A stretch of DNA of 40,584 nucleotides from an uncultured Treponema sp. (GTDB lineage: Bacteria > Spirochaetota > Spirochaetia > Treponematales > Treponemataceae): NCBI GenBank assembly GCA_945868875.1, contig CAMBMW010000003.1:1-40584 (forward strand), given 5' to 3'. Shown here in pieces: positions 19,016 through 28,818 of this stretch; position 1 is the stretch's first letter; every line of letters begins with the position of its first letter. The translations under genes and the position numbers were made by a program. The notes below the pieces were generated by a model. It was not told where the DNA came from and ran no database searches. It saw only the letters and a program-made list of their open reading frames with translations.

Positions 19016-20041
19016 ATGAAAAGATATATTTTTATTCTTCTTTTTATACTTACTCCCATAATTATAACTGCAGCTCAAAAAAAGAATCCAGAATGGATAA
19101 CAGTTCCTTCGATTGTTTATCCAACTGAAGTTTATTTGAATGGAACTGGTTATGGAAACACACGGGATGAAGCCGAACTTGAAGCAGTGAAAAATCTGTC
19201 TTCAATTTTCGGGCAAACAGTTATTGCTGAAAATACTGTTTCCAAGAAAATGCAAAATGCTATTTCTGATGGTGAGATTTCTTTTTCTACAACAAATAAT
19301 CTTGAACAGAATATTAAAAATCAAATAGAAGCAAAAAATCTTATTGGAATTGAAATAGCTGAATATTATTATCATCAAACAGAAAAAAAATGGTATGCCA
19401 TTGCAATTCTTAATAAAGCTAAAACTGCTGATATTTATGAAGGATTGATTTTAAAGAATGATGAAACAGTAAGAAAAGCTTTAAAAGAGGCAGACAAAAA
19501 ATTAGATTCATTTTATGGATATAGTGAAATTTGTTTTGCTTTAGAGATTGCTGTTGAGAATGATAAACTGTTAAAAAATCTTTCAGTTATTAATGTTGAC
19601 AGAGGTGAACAGCTTAGTAAAAAAGTAGTTTCGCTTGAAAGCATAAAAGCTTTGCAAAAAAAGAGTGCAGAAAAGATAACAATTTATATCGATATAAAAA
19701 ATGATGCTGATAAAAAAATAAAATCTGCATTTCAGTCTGTTTTTTCAAAATATGGTTTTAAAACATCATCATCAAAGAAAGAAAGATACGGGCTTGAAGG
19801 TAAATATACAAGCGAGATTACAAATAAGGGAAAAGTAAATTATTGTATTTACACTTTGAATTTGGAGTTTCATGATTTTTCAGAAAATGAATCGTTATTT
19901 GCAATTAATCTAGACGGAAGGGAAGGTGCTCCTTCTGTTAATAATGCAATAAACAGATCATATCGTGTTCTTGAAAAAAATATTTATTCTGAATTCAGCG
20001 AAAAATTTGATTCATTTATAAACAATTTAACTTTTAAATAA
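19016..20041 (+). CDS. LPP20-like secreted protein
   Basis: Signal peptide; PEWITVPSIVYPTEVYLNGTGYGNTRDEAELEAVKNLSSIFG resembles the LPP20 domain. Confidence 0.65.
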   Translation: MKRYIFILLFILTPIIITAAQKKNPEWITVPSIVYPTEVYLNGTGYGNTRDEAELEAVKNLSSIFGQTVIAENTVSKKMQNAISDGEISFSTTNNLEQNIKNQIEAKNLIGIEIAEYYYHQTEKKWYAIAILNKAKTADIYEGLILKNDETVRKALKEADKKLDSFYGYSEICFALEIAVENDKLLKNLSVINVDRGEQLSKKVVSLESIKALQKKSAEKITIYIDIKNDADKKIKSAFQSVFSKYGFKTSSSKKERYGLEGKYTSEITNKGKVNYCIYTLNLEFHDFSENESLFAINLDGREGAPSVNNAINRSYRVLEKNIYSEFSEKFDSFINNLTFK

Positions 20042-20174
20042 TTTTCGCGTAAAGCGAAGACTTAATTAAATGAGTCTCTTTGGAACTCTGATTTGAATCA
20101 AATGATGTTATTTATGCCATTTGATTTAAATATTCGTTAAATGCGGATTGTTTGTTATTTGTTTTTTATTCGCT

Positions 20175-20204
20175 TTGTGCGATAAAAATAAGAAAAGGTA
20201 TGAT
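20175..20204 (+). promoter_or_regulatory. Candidate promoter for the structured leader
   Basis: TTGTGC (20175-20180), 18-bp spacer, TATGAT (20199-20204). Confidence 0.4.
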
Positions 20205-20210
20205 AATAAT

Positions 20211-20343
20211 CGCTAGAATAGCGCGGTTTTGTCTGCCAAAAGTTTGCGTTGCAAACTTAATTATAAGTTTCTGTTCTTTATTTCATTAAGGAACAGCTAA
20301 AAAAAGTCATTCGATTGATGAAATAGTCTTCCTGACTTTTTTT
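20211..20343 (+). promoter_or_regulatory. Candidate structured leader RNA (or short ncRNA) ending in a terminator hairpin
   Basis: CGCTA-gaa-TAGCG (20211-20223); AAGTTTGC-gtt-GCAAACTT (20240-20258); CTGTTCTTT..AAGGAACAG (20271-20296); AAAAAAAGTCA..TGACTTTTTTT (20299-20343). Confidence 0.6.
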
Positions 20344-20360
20344 ATATAAGGAGATTTTTT

Positions 20361-21110
20361 ATGAAAAAAAGCATTTTTATTCTTTCTGTTGCAACAGTTT
20401 TGTTGTTTACAAGTTGTGGAACTACAAAAACAGTAAAAGGTTCTGGAATTAAAGGAAATTCCGCAAAAGTACAAAAAAATTCTGTAACAATTTTAGATTA
20501 TCAGGGTGCATCTTTTGGTTCTGAAATCCCTCAATGGGTTGTTGAAGTAGGCAACGGAAATTATTCTGCAGAAGCACTTTCACCAATTCTTCCTGGAATT
20601 TCAGGTAAAAAACCATTTGTTGTTGTAGCTCGTGGAGATAACCTTGAATATACACGTCAATGGGCAGACTTAGTTGATGTAGAAAATCAAGTTGGTGATG
20701 AAATGCAGCGTATTGTTGGAAAAGCTGTTTCAGCTGCACAAAAAGGACGTGCAAAACAGGTTGGAGATACAAAAGATGCAACTGTTTTGGAACAGGAATT
20801 GAATATGTATAAACAGGCAGTTTCTGCTGTAGAATTAAACGGTTTGGAAAAAATTGCTTCATACTGGATTCAAAAAGAAGTTAAACCTTCAAAAAATTCA
20901 AAAGAATCAAAAGTTTATTATGAATATTATGCAGTTTGGGGTATGAATAAAAAACTTTATGACATTCAGATTCAGTCTGCTTTGGACGGAGTTGAAGACA
21001 ACACTGATGAAGGAAAAGCTTTGAAAGAAACACTTTCACTTAAACTTCAGAATATGATGATTACTTCAAATGACGAAACTATTACAGAAGAAGCTGACGA
21101 AGAAATCTAA
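20361..21110 (+). CDS. Hypothetical lipoprotein
   Basis: Lipobox LLFTSCG; aaggag SD; same strand as the LpoB/LPP20-like genes. Confidence 0.75.
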   Translation: MKKSIFILSVATVLLFTSCGTTKTVKGSGIKGNSAKVQKNSVTILDYQGASFGSEIPQWVVEVGNGNYSAEALSPILPGISGKKPFVVVARGDNLEYTRQWADLVDVENQVGDEMQRIVGKAVSAAQKGRAKQVGDTKDATVLEQELNMYKQAVSAVELNGLEKIASYWIQKEVKPSKNSKESKVYYEYYAVWGMNKKLYDIQIQSALDGVEDNTDEGKALKETLSLKLQNMMITSNDETITEEADEEI

Positions 21111-21140
21111 TCATTTGTAATTTATTTTCAATTTAATAAA

Positions 21141-21187
21141 ATCAGGGTGCAATTTTTTTATATTTAATTTGCATCCTGATTTTTTAT
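21141..21187 (+). terminator. Intrinsic terminator downstream of the 20361-21110 lipoprotein gene
   Basis: ATCAGGGTGCAA (21141-21152) / TTGCATCCTGAT (21169-21180), 12 bp with one GU, followed by Ts. Confidence 0.85.
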
Positions 21188-21231
21188 TATTAATTAGCAT
21201 AAGAATAACAAATTTATTTTGGAGGCGGTTT

Positions 21232-22245
21232 ATGATTACAAGCTTAAAAAGAATTCTTACTGTTCTATTTGTAATTTTTTTATCATCATCACTTTTTTTT
21301 GCTGAAGATGCAGCAACAGATTATGATGATATTTTTGCAAATCAAAAAATAGAAAAAGATGATTTTTATACTATTATAGTGGAACCTTCAAAAGAAGAAA
21401 TACAGGAACAGAATAATAAGTTTTTTGAAGAACTCAAACAAAAAAAACTTGAAATTTTACGTAAAAAGCAAAAAGAGATTGAAAAAAAAGAGGCTGCAAA
21501 AAATCAAATTATTTCACAAAAAGAAAAACAGAAAGCAGAACTTGAAAAACAAAAAGAAAACTTAAAAAATAAAAAAAACAATTCAAAGACTCAACAAACA
21601 GAAACTAAACCAGACGATAAAACTGAAAAACAATCATCAGAAAATAAATCAAAGCAGTTGTCAGAGCAAAAGACAAAAAAAACGGAACAAAAAAAATCTG
21701 AAACAATAAAAAATCAACAAAAAGAAAATCTTCAAAACTCTAAGCCAGAAAAATCAGAGGAAAATTTTGAGAATAAAGAGAAGGATGATAATAACGAAGA
21801 ACAAAAAATGGATTTTTCCATTCAGTTGAGAAAAAAATTTATAGATTGTGGTATGGAATTTAAAGGAATCAAGTATGTTTGGGGTGGAAAAACTCCTAGT
21901 CCAGGATTTGATTGCTCTGGTTTTGTTACATATACTGCAAAAAAAAGTCTTGATTTGGATATCAAAGGAAATGCACAAGATATTTACAATCAAACAACGC
22001 CTGTTGCATTAGAGGAAGCTCAGCCAGGAGATTTGATATTTTTTAAAGGCGATACTGATACGCGAGTTACACATGTTGGAATCTATCTGGGTAAAAATCC
22101 TGAAGGAAACGATTTTGGAAAACAAAACTTATTTTTGAATGCAGCAAGTGCGGGTCCCAGAACTGGCATTGTGATCAGTGGTTTAAATGAAAATTATTGG
22201 AAAAAAACTTATTACGGTTGTGGAAGACTGCTTCCTTCAATATAA
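21232..22245 (+). CDS. NlpC/P60-family peptidoglycan hydrolase with long K/E/Q/N-rich linker
   Basis: ggaggcgg SD and ATG at 21232; signal peptide; C-terminal YVWGGKTPSPGFDCSGFVTY...QPGDLIFFKGDTDTRVTHVGIYLG. Confidence 0.88.
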   Translation: MITSLKRILTVLFVIFLSSSLFFAEDAATDYDDIFANQKIEKDDFYTIIVEPSKEEIQEQNNKFFEELKQKKLEILRKKQKEIEKKEAAKNQIISQKEKQKAELEKQKENLKNKKNNSKTQQTETKPDDKTEKQSSENKSKQLSEQKTKKTEQKKSETIKNQQKENLQNSKPEKSEENFENKEKDDNNEEQKMDFSIQLRKKFIDCGMEFKGIKYVWGGKTPSPGFDCSGFVTYTAKKSLDLDIKGNAQDIYNQTTPVALEEAQPGDLIFFKGDTDTRVTHVGIYLGKNPEGNDFGKQNLFLNAASAGPRTGIVISGLNENYWKKTYYGCGRLLPSI

Positions 22246-22319
22246 TAAAAAAATAACAGTGAATCTCTGAGCAGCTTTGTTGAGAAGGCGAAAAACGTGA
22301 TTTTTTGGGTTTATCTTTT

Positions 22320-24773
22320 ATGGGATTATTTAAAATAACAAAAAAAAACAAATCTAAAAACAATCCTCTGATGAAGGTTTATCAACAGTCGGTAGACATT
22401 CTCGAGAGTATTGTTGAAAAATTTTTAACTGCTGGAATTATAGATTTAACAGATAATTCATACCTTGTTTTAAAAGATATGACACATAAAACTCAAATGA
22501 ATGCACGTCATAATTACAAGGAGTTTTTCAGCACATGGATGATACCTTTTTTGAAGGAAAATACTGACAAAGGAATGGAACTTGCTTCCATAACAAAACT
22601 GCAGGAAAAACTTAAAAAGAATAAAAAGATTTCTTTTGATTATCATATTATCACTGGGCGTTGGCTCAGATGCACTTGGACATATCTGAAAAAAAATGGA
22701 CGTATTGGTAATAAAATTCTTTTGTACAGTTATGATGTTACACAAGAATATGAAGGAAACGCTCTGCTTTCTGAAAAAAATCAGGAACGAGAAGCAATTA
22801 TTCAAGGGTTGAGTGAGGTTTATTATTCGGTTCTACTTGTTGATTACTATAACGATCATGTCAGTGTTTTTCGCCATGAATATGATGATGGAAATGAAAT
22901 TGCGCAATATTTTAAAAAGCATGATTACTGCTGGTCGAAAGGACTTGAACATTATGCAAAAGATTTAGTTACAGAAGAAACAGAACAAACGCTCAAAAAA
23001 GAACTTTCTGTTGAAAACTTGAAAATGTCTAAAAAAGGTTTTTTCATCAATTATCAAAAAAAAGGAAAGTATGGTTTAAATTATCGTGAAGTTCAGGTTT
23101 GGTTTGTTCCAAAAAATGACGGAAGTCGTGTAGCGGTTGTTGGAACAAGAAATGTTGATGAAACTGTAATGCATGAAAAAAAGTTGCGCACAAAACTTCA
23201 GATGGTTCTTGCTGCCGCTGGAACTGTTTATCCTCTTGTTGCAGAAGTAAACCTTACGAAAAACAGATATCAGATTTTACGATATGACAGTTTTATAAAT
23301 AAAACAGCAAGTGTGGAAGGAACTTTGGATGATTTTATAAATGCTGGACTTCTTACTTTGCCCGATAAAGATGAAGCAGAGGCATTTTATAAAACTTTTT
23401 CAAGACAAAATCAAATTGATGCATTTTTACGTGGAGAAACGGAACTTTCTTTAAGACATCGTCAGATTGGTGATGATAAGTTAATTCACTGGATGGATAC
23501 CCGTGTAATTTTTGTTGCAGGAGAAGACGGTGATATGCATGAGATTTCTTTATCGCGTTGTATTGATGAAGAAATTAAATTGAGTAATGACCTTGCAAAA
23601 GCAAAAGAAGCTGCTGAAGCTGCAAACAGAGCAAAATCAACTTTTCTTTTCAATATGTCCCATGATATCAGAACACCAATGAATGCAATTATGGGATTCA
23701 CAGAACTGTCAATGCAGAATATAGAAAAAACTGAAGTTCTGCAGGATTATCTTTCAAAAATAAAAACATCAGGCGATTATCTTTTAAGGCTGATTAATAG
23801 TGTACTTGAGATGGCCCGAATAGAAAAGGGAAACCTTACGCTTGATTATGAACCTGCAGAACTTTCAAATATCTTGAAAAATACCTTCTCGATGTTTGAA
23901 GAAGAGGCCAGAAAAAATCAAATTGATTACAGATTTCATATAGGTTTTGATGAAATTACTGCAAATATTGACCAAGTGCGTGTCAAAGAAATTCTTGCAA
24001 ATATTGTAAGTAATGCCATAAAATATACAGCGTCTGGTGGCAAAGTTTTTATTGAAGCTGAAGTTAAACAAAGAACGGAAAATAACATCAAAAATCACGA
24101 ATTAAATGTTACTGTACAGGATACTGGAATTGGTATGTCCAGTGATTTTCTTCCTCATATTTTTGACAGTTTCTCACGGGAACGAACAAATTTTTCGCAT
24201 CAGATTCAGGGAACTGGACTAGGCATGGGAATTACAAAAAAGCTTTTAGATATTATGGACGGAAAAATCAAGATAGAAAGTCAGGTTGGAGTTGGAACAA
24301 AAGTAAAAATAAGAATTCCTTTTGAAAAACTTGATTCTTCTCTTGCTTATAAAGATAATGTCAAACCAAAAGATTATGCATTAGATTTCAAAGGAAAAAG
24401 AATCCTGCTTACTGAGGATAATGATTTAAATGCAGAAATTGCAATAGAAATACTAAAAGAAGCTGGATTTCAGCTTGAAAGAGCAAGTGATGGAGTTGAA
24501 TGTGTTTCCATGCTCTGCAAGGCTGAAGCCAATTATTATGATTTAATTTTGATGGATATTCAAATGCCTTATCTTGACGGTTACATGGCGACGGCGAAGA
24601 TACGACTTCTTGATGATAAGAAAAAAGCTTCCATCCCGATTATTGCAATGACCGCAAACGTTTTTGAGGAAGACAGAAAAAAAGCTGTTGAAAAAGGGAT
24701 GAACGGTTTTATCTCCAAACCTGTGGATATTAATAAACTGTTTGAAACCCTTTCTCAGATAATCAGAAAATAA
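22320..24773 (+). CDS. Soluble PAS-type hybrid histidine kinase with C-terminal receiver domain
   Basis: H-box [20 protein letters not shown]-box [11 protein letters not shown] boxes DTGIGM and GTGLGMGI; receiver [12 protein letters not shown]...[13 protein letters not shown]...[26 protein letters not shown]. Confidence 0.92.
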   Translation: MGLFKITKKNKSKNNPLMKVYQQSVDILESIVEKFLTAGIIDLTDNSYLVLKDMTHKTQMNARHNYKEFFSTWMIPFLKENTDKGMELASITKLQEKLKKNKKISFDYHIITGRWLRCTWTYLKKNGRIGNKILLYSYDVTQEYEGNALLSEKNQEREAIIQGLSEVYYSVLLVDYYNDHVSVFRHEYDDGNEIAQYFKKHDYCWSKGLEHYAKDLVTEETEQTLKKELSVENLKMSKKGFFINYQKKGKYGLNYREVQVWFVPKNDGSRVAVVGTRNVDETVMHEKKLRTKLQMVLAAAGTVYPLVAEVNLTKNRYQILRYDSFINKTASVEGTLDDFINAGLLTLPDKDEAEAFYKTFSRQNQIDAFLRGETELSLRHRQIGDDKLIHWMDTRVIFVAGEDGDMHEISLSRCIDEEIKLSNDLAKAKEAAEAANRAKSTFLFNMSHDIRTPMNAIMGFTELSMQNIEKTEVLQDYLSKIKTSGDYLLRLINSVLEMARIEKGNLTLDYEPAELSNILKNTFSMFEEEARKNQIDYRFHIGFDEITANIDQVRVKEILANIVSNAIKYTASGGKVFIEAEVKQRTENNIKNHELNVTVQDTGIGMSSDFLPHIFDSFSRERTNFSHQIQGTGLGMGITKKLLDIMDGKIKIESQVGVGTKVKIRIPFEKLDSSLAYKDNVKPKDYALDFKGKRILLTEDNDLNAEIAIEILKEAGFQLERASDGVECVSMLCKAEANYYDLILMDIQMPYLDGYMATAKIRLLDDKKKASIPIIAMTANVFEEDRKKAVEKGMNGFISKPVDINKLFETLSQIIRK

Positions 24774-24779
24774 TCAAAA

Positions 24780-26453
24780 TCAACCTTTGCTGTTTTTAAG
24801 AAGTGCATTATCATCGCCGCTTAAATAATCATCACAAAGCTTTTGTGGCATTGGTTTTCCGCGTAAAAATCCCTGCACTATATTGCACTTGAAATGCGTG
24901 AGTAAATCAAGCTGTTCAGGATATTCAACACCTTCTGCAATAGTTTCAAGTCCCATTTTTCCCACCATTTTAATGATTGAACTTGTGATGTTTGCTTGCA
25001 CACCATCAGCGGAAGTAATGTCATTGATAAAAGATTTGTCGATTTTAAGAGTGTTTAAAGGAAGCGATTGCAGATAACTTAATGAAGAATAGCCAGTACC
25101 AAAATCATCAAGGGAAACACGAATCCCCCTTTCTCTTATTGCTTTGAGTTTTTCTACAGTTTCTTCCATTTTGTGAATGAAAACACCTTCTGTTATTTCA
25201 ATTTCTAGAAGTGTAGGGTCAATTTTTTCGTTTTTAACTATTTCGTCAAGCTCTTCAATAAAATTGTCCTGCAAGAGTTGAATCGGAGAAATGTTTACTG
25301 ACATCACACCATCAAAATGATATTTTTCCTGCCATGTTTTTAAAGTTTTGACAGCTGTGCGCAAAATCCATCTGCCGATTGGTATGATAAGACCAGTTTC
25401 TTCTGCAATTGGAATAAAAATTGAAGGAGGAATATTGCCAAGTTCTGCATCTGTCCAGCGGATTAATGCTTCAAATCCACGTAATTTTCCTGTGTTGATA
25501 TCAAATTGAGGCTGATAATACTGACTGAACGAATTCTCTAAAAGTGCAGTTGTCATTTTTGACTGGAGTGTTAATTTTTGAATAAAAAGCCGCTGCATAT
25601 CTGGTTCAAAATATGTAAAATTGTTTTTACCGTTTTTCTTTGCATATTGCAATGCCATATCAGCAAAGCGGATAAGTTCTTCTGAAAGTTCAGAATTTGA
25701 CGGGAAAAACGAGATTCCAGCAGAAACACTTATTTGTTTTATCTGGAAAGATTCATATATGCAGTCTATAAAGTTTGCCAAACTGTCTTCTGTATCAAAA
25801 TTGTTGATGATTAAAGCAAACTCGTCATCTCCGTATCGGAAAATCTGAACTCCATGGTTTTCGAACTGTTTTAAAACTTCGCTTACACCAAGAATCAATG
25901 CATCACCTTCGTTGTAGCCGCGAGAATCGTTTATACTTTGAAGATTATCTATGTCCAGAATTAAAAGAGCGGCATGTTCTTTGTTGTAACGGGCAGTTTC
26001 AAGAGCGATATTAAATGACTCATTAAAGCCAGTCCTGTTTAAAAATCCAGTTTGAATATCAGTGATGGCAGAAGATTTCAGTTTTTGATAATACTGTCGT
26101 TCAGATGTTATATCTGTAAAAAACACGATTACATTTTTTTTGTCTGCAAGATATTTCATGTCAATTTTGTACCACTTTTTTGTTGATGGTGAAAAATATT
26201 TAGCTTCGGGATATTCTCTGTCTGCTATGGCATCAAGAGCCATTTTGAACCACGGTACATCAGAAGTAATTTCATTTTCAAAATCTGACCATTTCCGGCA
26301 GTCTTTAATTATATATCCAACAGCTTTTTTAACTTCTTCATTTACGTATGAAATCTCAAAATCAATAACTTTGCTTGAATCATCTTTTTCAGGTGTTGCA
26401 ACAATAACAGGGGAAGGAATGTTGTCAAGAATTATTTTAAAATCTATATCCAT
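24780..26453 (-). CDS. PAS-GGDEF-EAL protein (c-di-GMP metabolism)
   Basis: FRYGDDEFALII (GGDEF variant), FEALIRW (EAL motif), DDFGTGYSSLSYL, ETIAEGVE, VQGFLRGKPM. Confidence 0.92.
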   Translation of the reverse strand: MDIDFKIILDNIPSPVIVATPEKDDSSKVIDFEISYVNEEVKKAVGYIIKDCRKWSDFENEITSDVPWFKMALDAIADREYPEAKYFSPSTKKWYKIDMKYLADKKNVIVFFTDITSERQYYQKLKSSAITDIQTGFLNRTGFNESFNIALETARYNKEHAALLILDIDNLQSINDSRGYNEGDALILGVSEVLKQFENHGVQIFRYGDDEFALIINNFDTEDSLANFIDCIYESFQIKQISVSAGISFFPSNSELSEELIRFADMALQYAKKNGKNNFTYFEPDMQRLFIQKLTLQSKMTTALLENSFSQYYQPQFDINTGKLRGFEALIRWTDAELGNIPPSIFIPIAEETGLIIPIGRWILRTAVKTLKTWQEKYHFDGVMSVNISPIQLLQDNFIEELDEIVKNEKIDPTLLEIEITEGVFIHKMEETVEKLKAIRERGIRVSLDDFGTGYSSLSYLQSLPLNTLKIDKSFINDITSADGVQANITSSIIKMVGKMGLETIAEGVEYPEQLDLLTHFKCNIVQGFLRGKPMPQKLCDDYLSGDDNALLKNSKG

Positions 26454-26552
26454 AATTTTCTCTCATAAAAAGCCAGAAAGGTTATTTTACCAATCGATTG
26501 ACTTTTTTAAACTGTTCCAAATTGAAAAGACGAACAGCAGTTGATAATAAAA

Positions 26553-26567
26553 GTTTGCAACGCAAAC
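26553..26567. repeat. Mini-hairpin, exact reverse complement of the 15-mer at 20242-20256
   Basis: GTTTGC-AAC-GCAAAC here; GTTTGC-GTT-GCAAAC at 20242-20256. Confidence 0.8.
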
Positions 26568-26737
26568 CTGGAAAGAAAAAAAAGCTTCAAAATTACAACA
26601 GCTTTAATCTTTTTCTTCTTATAGAATGATATTCTATTCTTGATAATTGTATTATATAAATGTTGATAAAGCAAATGAAAGCTTTTTTGAAGTTTGTTTA
26701 AATAAGCGTTTTTTTACAGCTTTTTTGATTTTCTGAA

Positions 26738-26774
26738 TAAAAAAAAGCCCGGCACTTTAAATGGTGTCTGGGCT
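26738..26774 (-). terminator. Intrinsic terminator after potD
   Basis: Minus strand: AGCCC..GGGCT stem with inner CAC/GTG pairing, followed by a T run. Confidence 0.75.
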
Positions 26775-26800
26775 CTCTGTTAGTCAAAGTAATGTAAAAA

Positions 26801-27850
26801 TCAGTTTGAAATGCGGATTTTTTCCCAATAATTATAATAAGTTTCTAAAAAATCACCTAAATCGTTTTTGAGTTCGCATTTATCCATGATTTCTGCAGGA
26901 TACATAGGAGTAGTAGTGCGGAATTTTTCTGCTTCAAGATTTACATAACAAGGAAATCTGAAAAAATCAAGAAATTTTGCATAATTTTCAGGACGGTGGA
27001 TAAAGTTGATAAATTCAGTTGCAAGTTCAGCATTTTTTGAATATTTTAAGATGCACATGCTGTCAAGATAAGAAGGTCCTCCGTTTTCAGGAATAAAGAA
27101 ATCAATGGTAGAATCCCATTCTTCTTCTGGAACTTCGCCATAAATCACTTCTGCATACCCCTGACAAAGCCACAAATCTCCGCGTGCAAAGTCTTTTCCA
27201 AATCCTTCTGCATCAAACTTAATAATATTTGGAAGCCAGCTTGTTTTGATTAAGTCAACAGCATTTTTTAATTCGGTTTCATTTGTTGTGCAGACACTGT
27301 TTCCCTGATACATTAATGCATCGCCTAAAACTTCGCGGTAATCGTCCATCATCGAAGCGTGACCTTTGAATTGAGAATCAGCAAAAATGTTCCAGGTTCG
27401 TTCATAATTTCCGCCTGGAACTTTCTTTTTGTTTACACTGATTCCTGCGGCACCAAAGTAATAAGGAACTGCATATTCCATATTTGGATCATAAGTAATT
27501 TTTTCAATAAGCTTAGGATTAATTTTATCTTTATTTGTAAACTTTTCCTGCACGATAGGCTGGAGCATACCTTTTTTCATCAAAATAGAAACATAATCCT
27601 GAGATGGCACTACGATATCAAAACTTTTTGCACCACCGTTAACAAGTTTATTGAACATAGTTTCGTTAGAATCATATTCAGAAACTACAACTTTACAATC
27701 AAATTCTTTTTCAAAATCAGCAACAACATCAGTTGGCGTGTAATAAGTCCAGCTGTAAAGCTTCAAAACCTGTTTTTTTTCACATGAAGAAAAACCCAAA
27801 GATGCAAGAATCATTCCTGCCATTAAAATAATTTTAGAAGTGATTTTCAT
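26801..27850 (-). CDS. potD: Spermidine/putrescine ABC transporter substrate-binding lipoprotein
   Basis: Lipobox LGFSSC; LKLYSWTYYTPTDVVADFEKEFDCKVVVSEYDSNETMFNKL is PotD-like; last gene of potABCD. Confidence 0.92.
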   Translation of the reverse strand: MKITSKIILMAGMILASLGFSSCEKKQVLKLYSWTYYTPTDVVADFEKEFDCKVVVSEYDSNETMFNKLVNGGAKSFDIVVPSQDYVSILMKKGMLQPIVQEKFTNKDKINPKLIEKITYDPNMEYAVPYYFGAAGISVNKKKVPGGNYERTWNIFADSQFKGHASMMDDYREVLGDALMYQGNSVCTTNETELKNAVDLIKTSWLPNIIKFDAEGFGKDFARGDLWLCQGYAEVIYGEVPEEEWDSTIDFFIPENGGPSYLDSMCILKYSKNAELATEFINFIHRPENYAKFLDFFRFPCYVNLEAEKFRTTTPMYPAEIMDKCELKNDLGDFLETYYNYWEKIRISN

Positions 27851-27913
27851 ATCACACCTCGTAAAATAGAATATGCAGAATTTTACAGGAAAAATCCAGA
27901 AAATCCTAAAACT

Positions 27914-28786
27914 TTAATGTGCTGCTGCAAATGATTTGAGTCCTTTGCGCAACAGAATTGCAATGAAACAAATAATCATAATCAACACAAAAGAAAGTGC
28001 GTTGATTACAGGACTTACACCATGACGAATCATATTGTATACAAAAATTGGAAGAGTTTCTACATTCCCGTTTACAAGCGAAGTGATTACAAAATCTTCT
28101 ATTGATAAAGTAACACTCATCATAAAACCGCTCATAATTCCAGGCATAATTGCAGGAATGATTACTTTAAAAAGTGTTTGTCTTTCATTTGCTCCAAGGT
28201 CATGACTTGCTTCGATTATAGAATAATCAAATTCATCAACGCGGGAACTAACCATAAGATATGCAAAAGGAAGACAGAATGTTGCATGAGCAATGATGAT
28301 TGTTCCAAGACCTAGATTCATATTGATTCCGCTTAAAAAGATTAAAAGCGAAACACCCATAATCACTTCCGGTAAAACCATTGGCAAAAAACTTACCGAT
28401 TGAATGTAATTTCTTCCAAAAAAACGATACCAGCTGATTCCGATTGCTGCTAAAGTTCCTAAAACTGTTGCAATCAAAGCAGAAGATAAAGCTACGATGG
28501 CACTGTATAAAAGTGACATCCATAAATCACCAGAATGCAGGAACAATTCTTCATACCAGCGGAAAGAAACGCCAGTAAAACTTGCTCCTTCTGATTTATT
28601 GAAAGAAAAAACAATTATTACAAAAAGAGGAATATATAAAAATAAAAAAGTAAGACACAATGTGAAATTTGAAAAAGAAAATGTTTGGGCGCGTTTTTTC
28701 CAATTGCGTTTTGCATGGCGAAAATTTTCAGATTTTGGATGATTTTTTCGAAGTTTTTCTACAATTAATGAAGATAAAAATTCCAT
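27914..28786 (-). CDS. potC: Spermidine/putrescine ABC transporter permease PotC
   Basis: FLYIPLFVIIVFSFN..GVSFRWYEELF; EASHDLGANERQTLFKVIIPAIMPGI (EAA motif). Confidence 0.92.
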   Translation of the reverse strand: MEFLSSLIVEKLRKNHPKSENFRHAKRNWKKRAQTFSFSNFTLCLTFLFLYIPLFVIIVFSFNKSEGASFTGVSFRWYEELFLHSGDLWMSLLYSAIVALSSALIATVLGTLAAIGISWYRFFGRNYIQSVSFLPMVLPEVIMGVSLLIFLSGINMNLGLGTIIIAHATFCLPFAYLMVSSRVDEFDYSIIEASHDLGANERQTLFKVIIPAIMPGIMSGFMMSVTLSIEDFVITSLVNGNVETLPIFVYNMIRHGVSPVINALSFVLIMIICFIAILLRKGLKSFAAAH

Positions 28787-28818
28787 ATAAAAACCTCACT
28801 TTTACAACAAAATAATAA

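Noticed and set aside
20271-20343. Known purine-type riboswitch, suggested by the kissing loops
   Set aside because: No enclosing P1 helix or conserved junction sequence is visible; only the general loop-loop idea is shared.
20449-20862. 137-aa minus-strand ORF antisense to the lipoprotein gene
   Set aside because: Low-complexity Leu/Gln-rich antisense reading of a strongly supported CDS.
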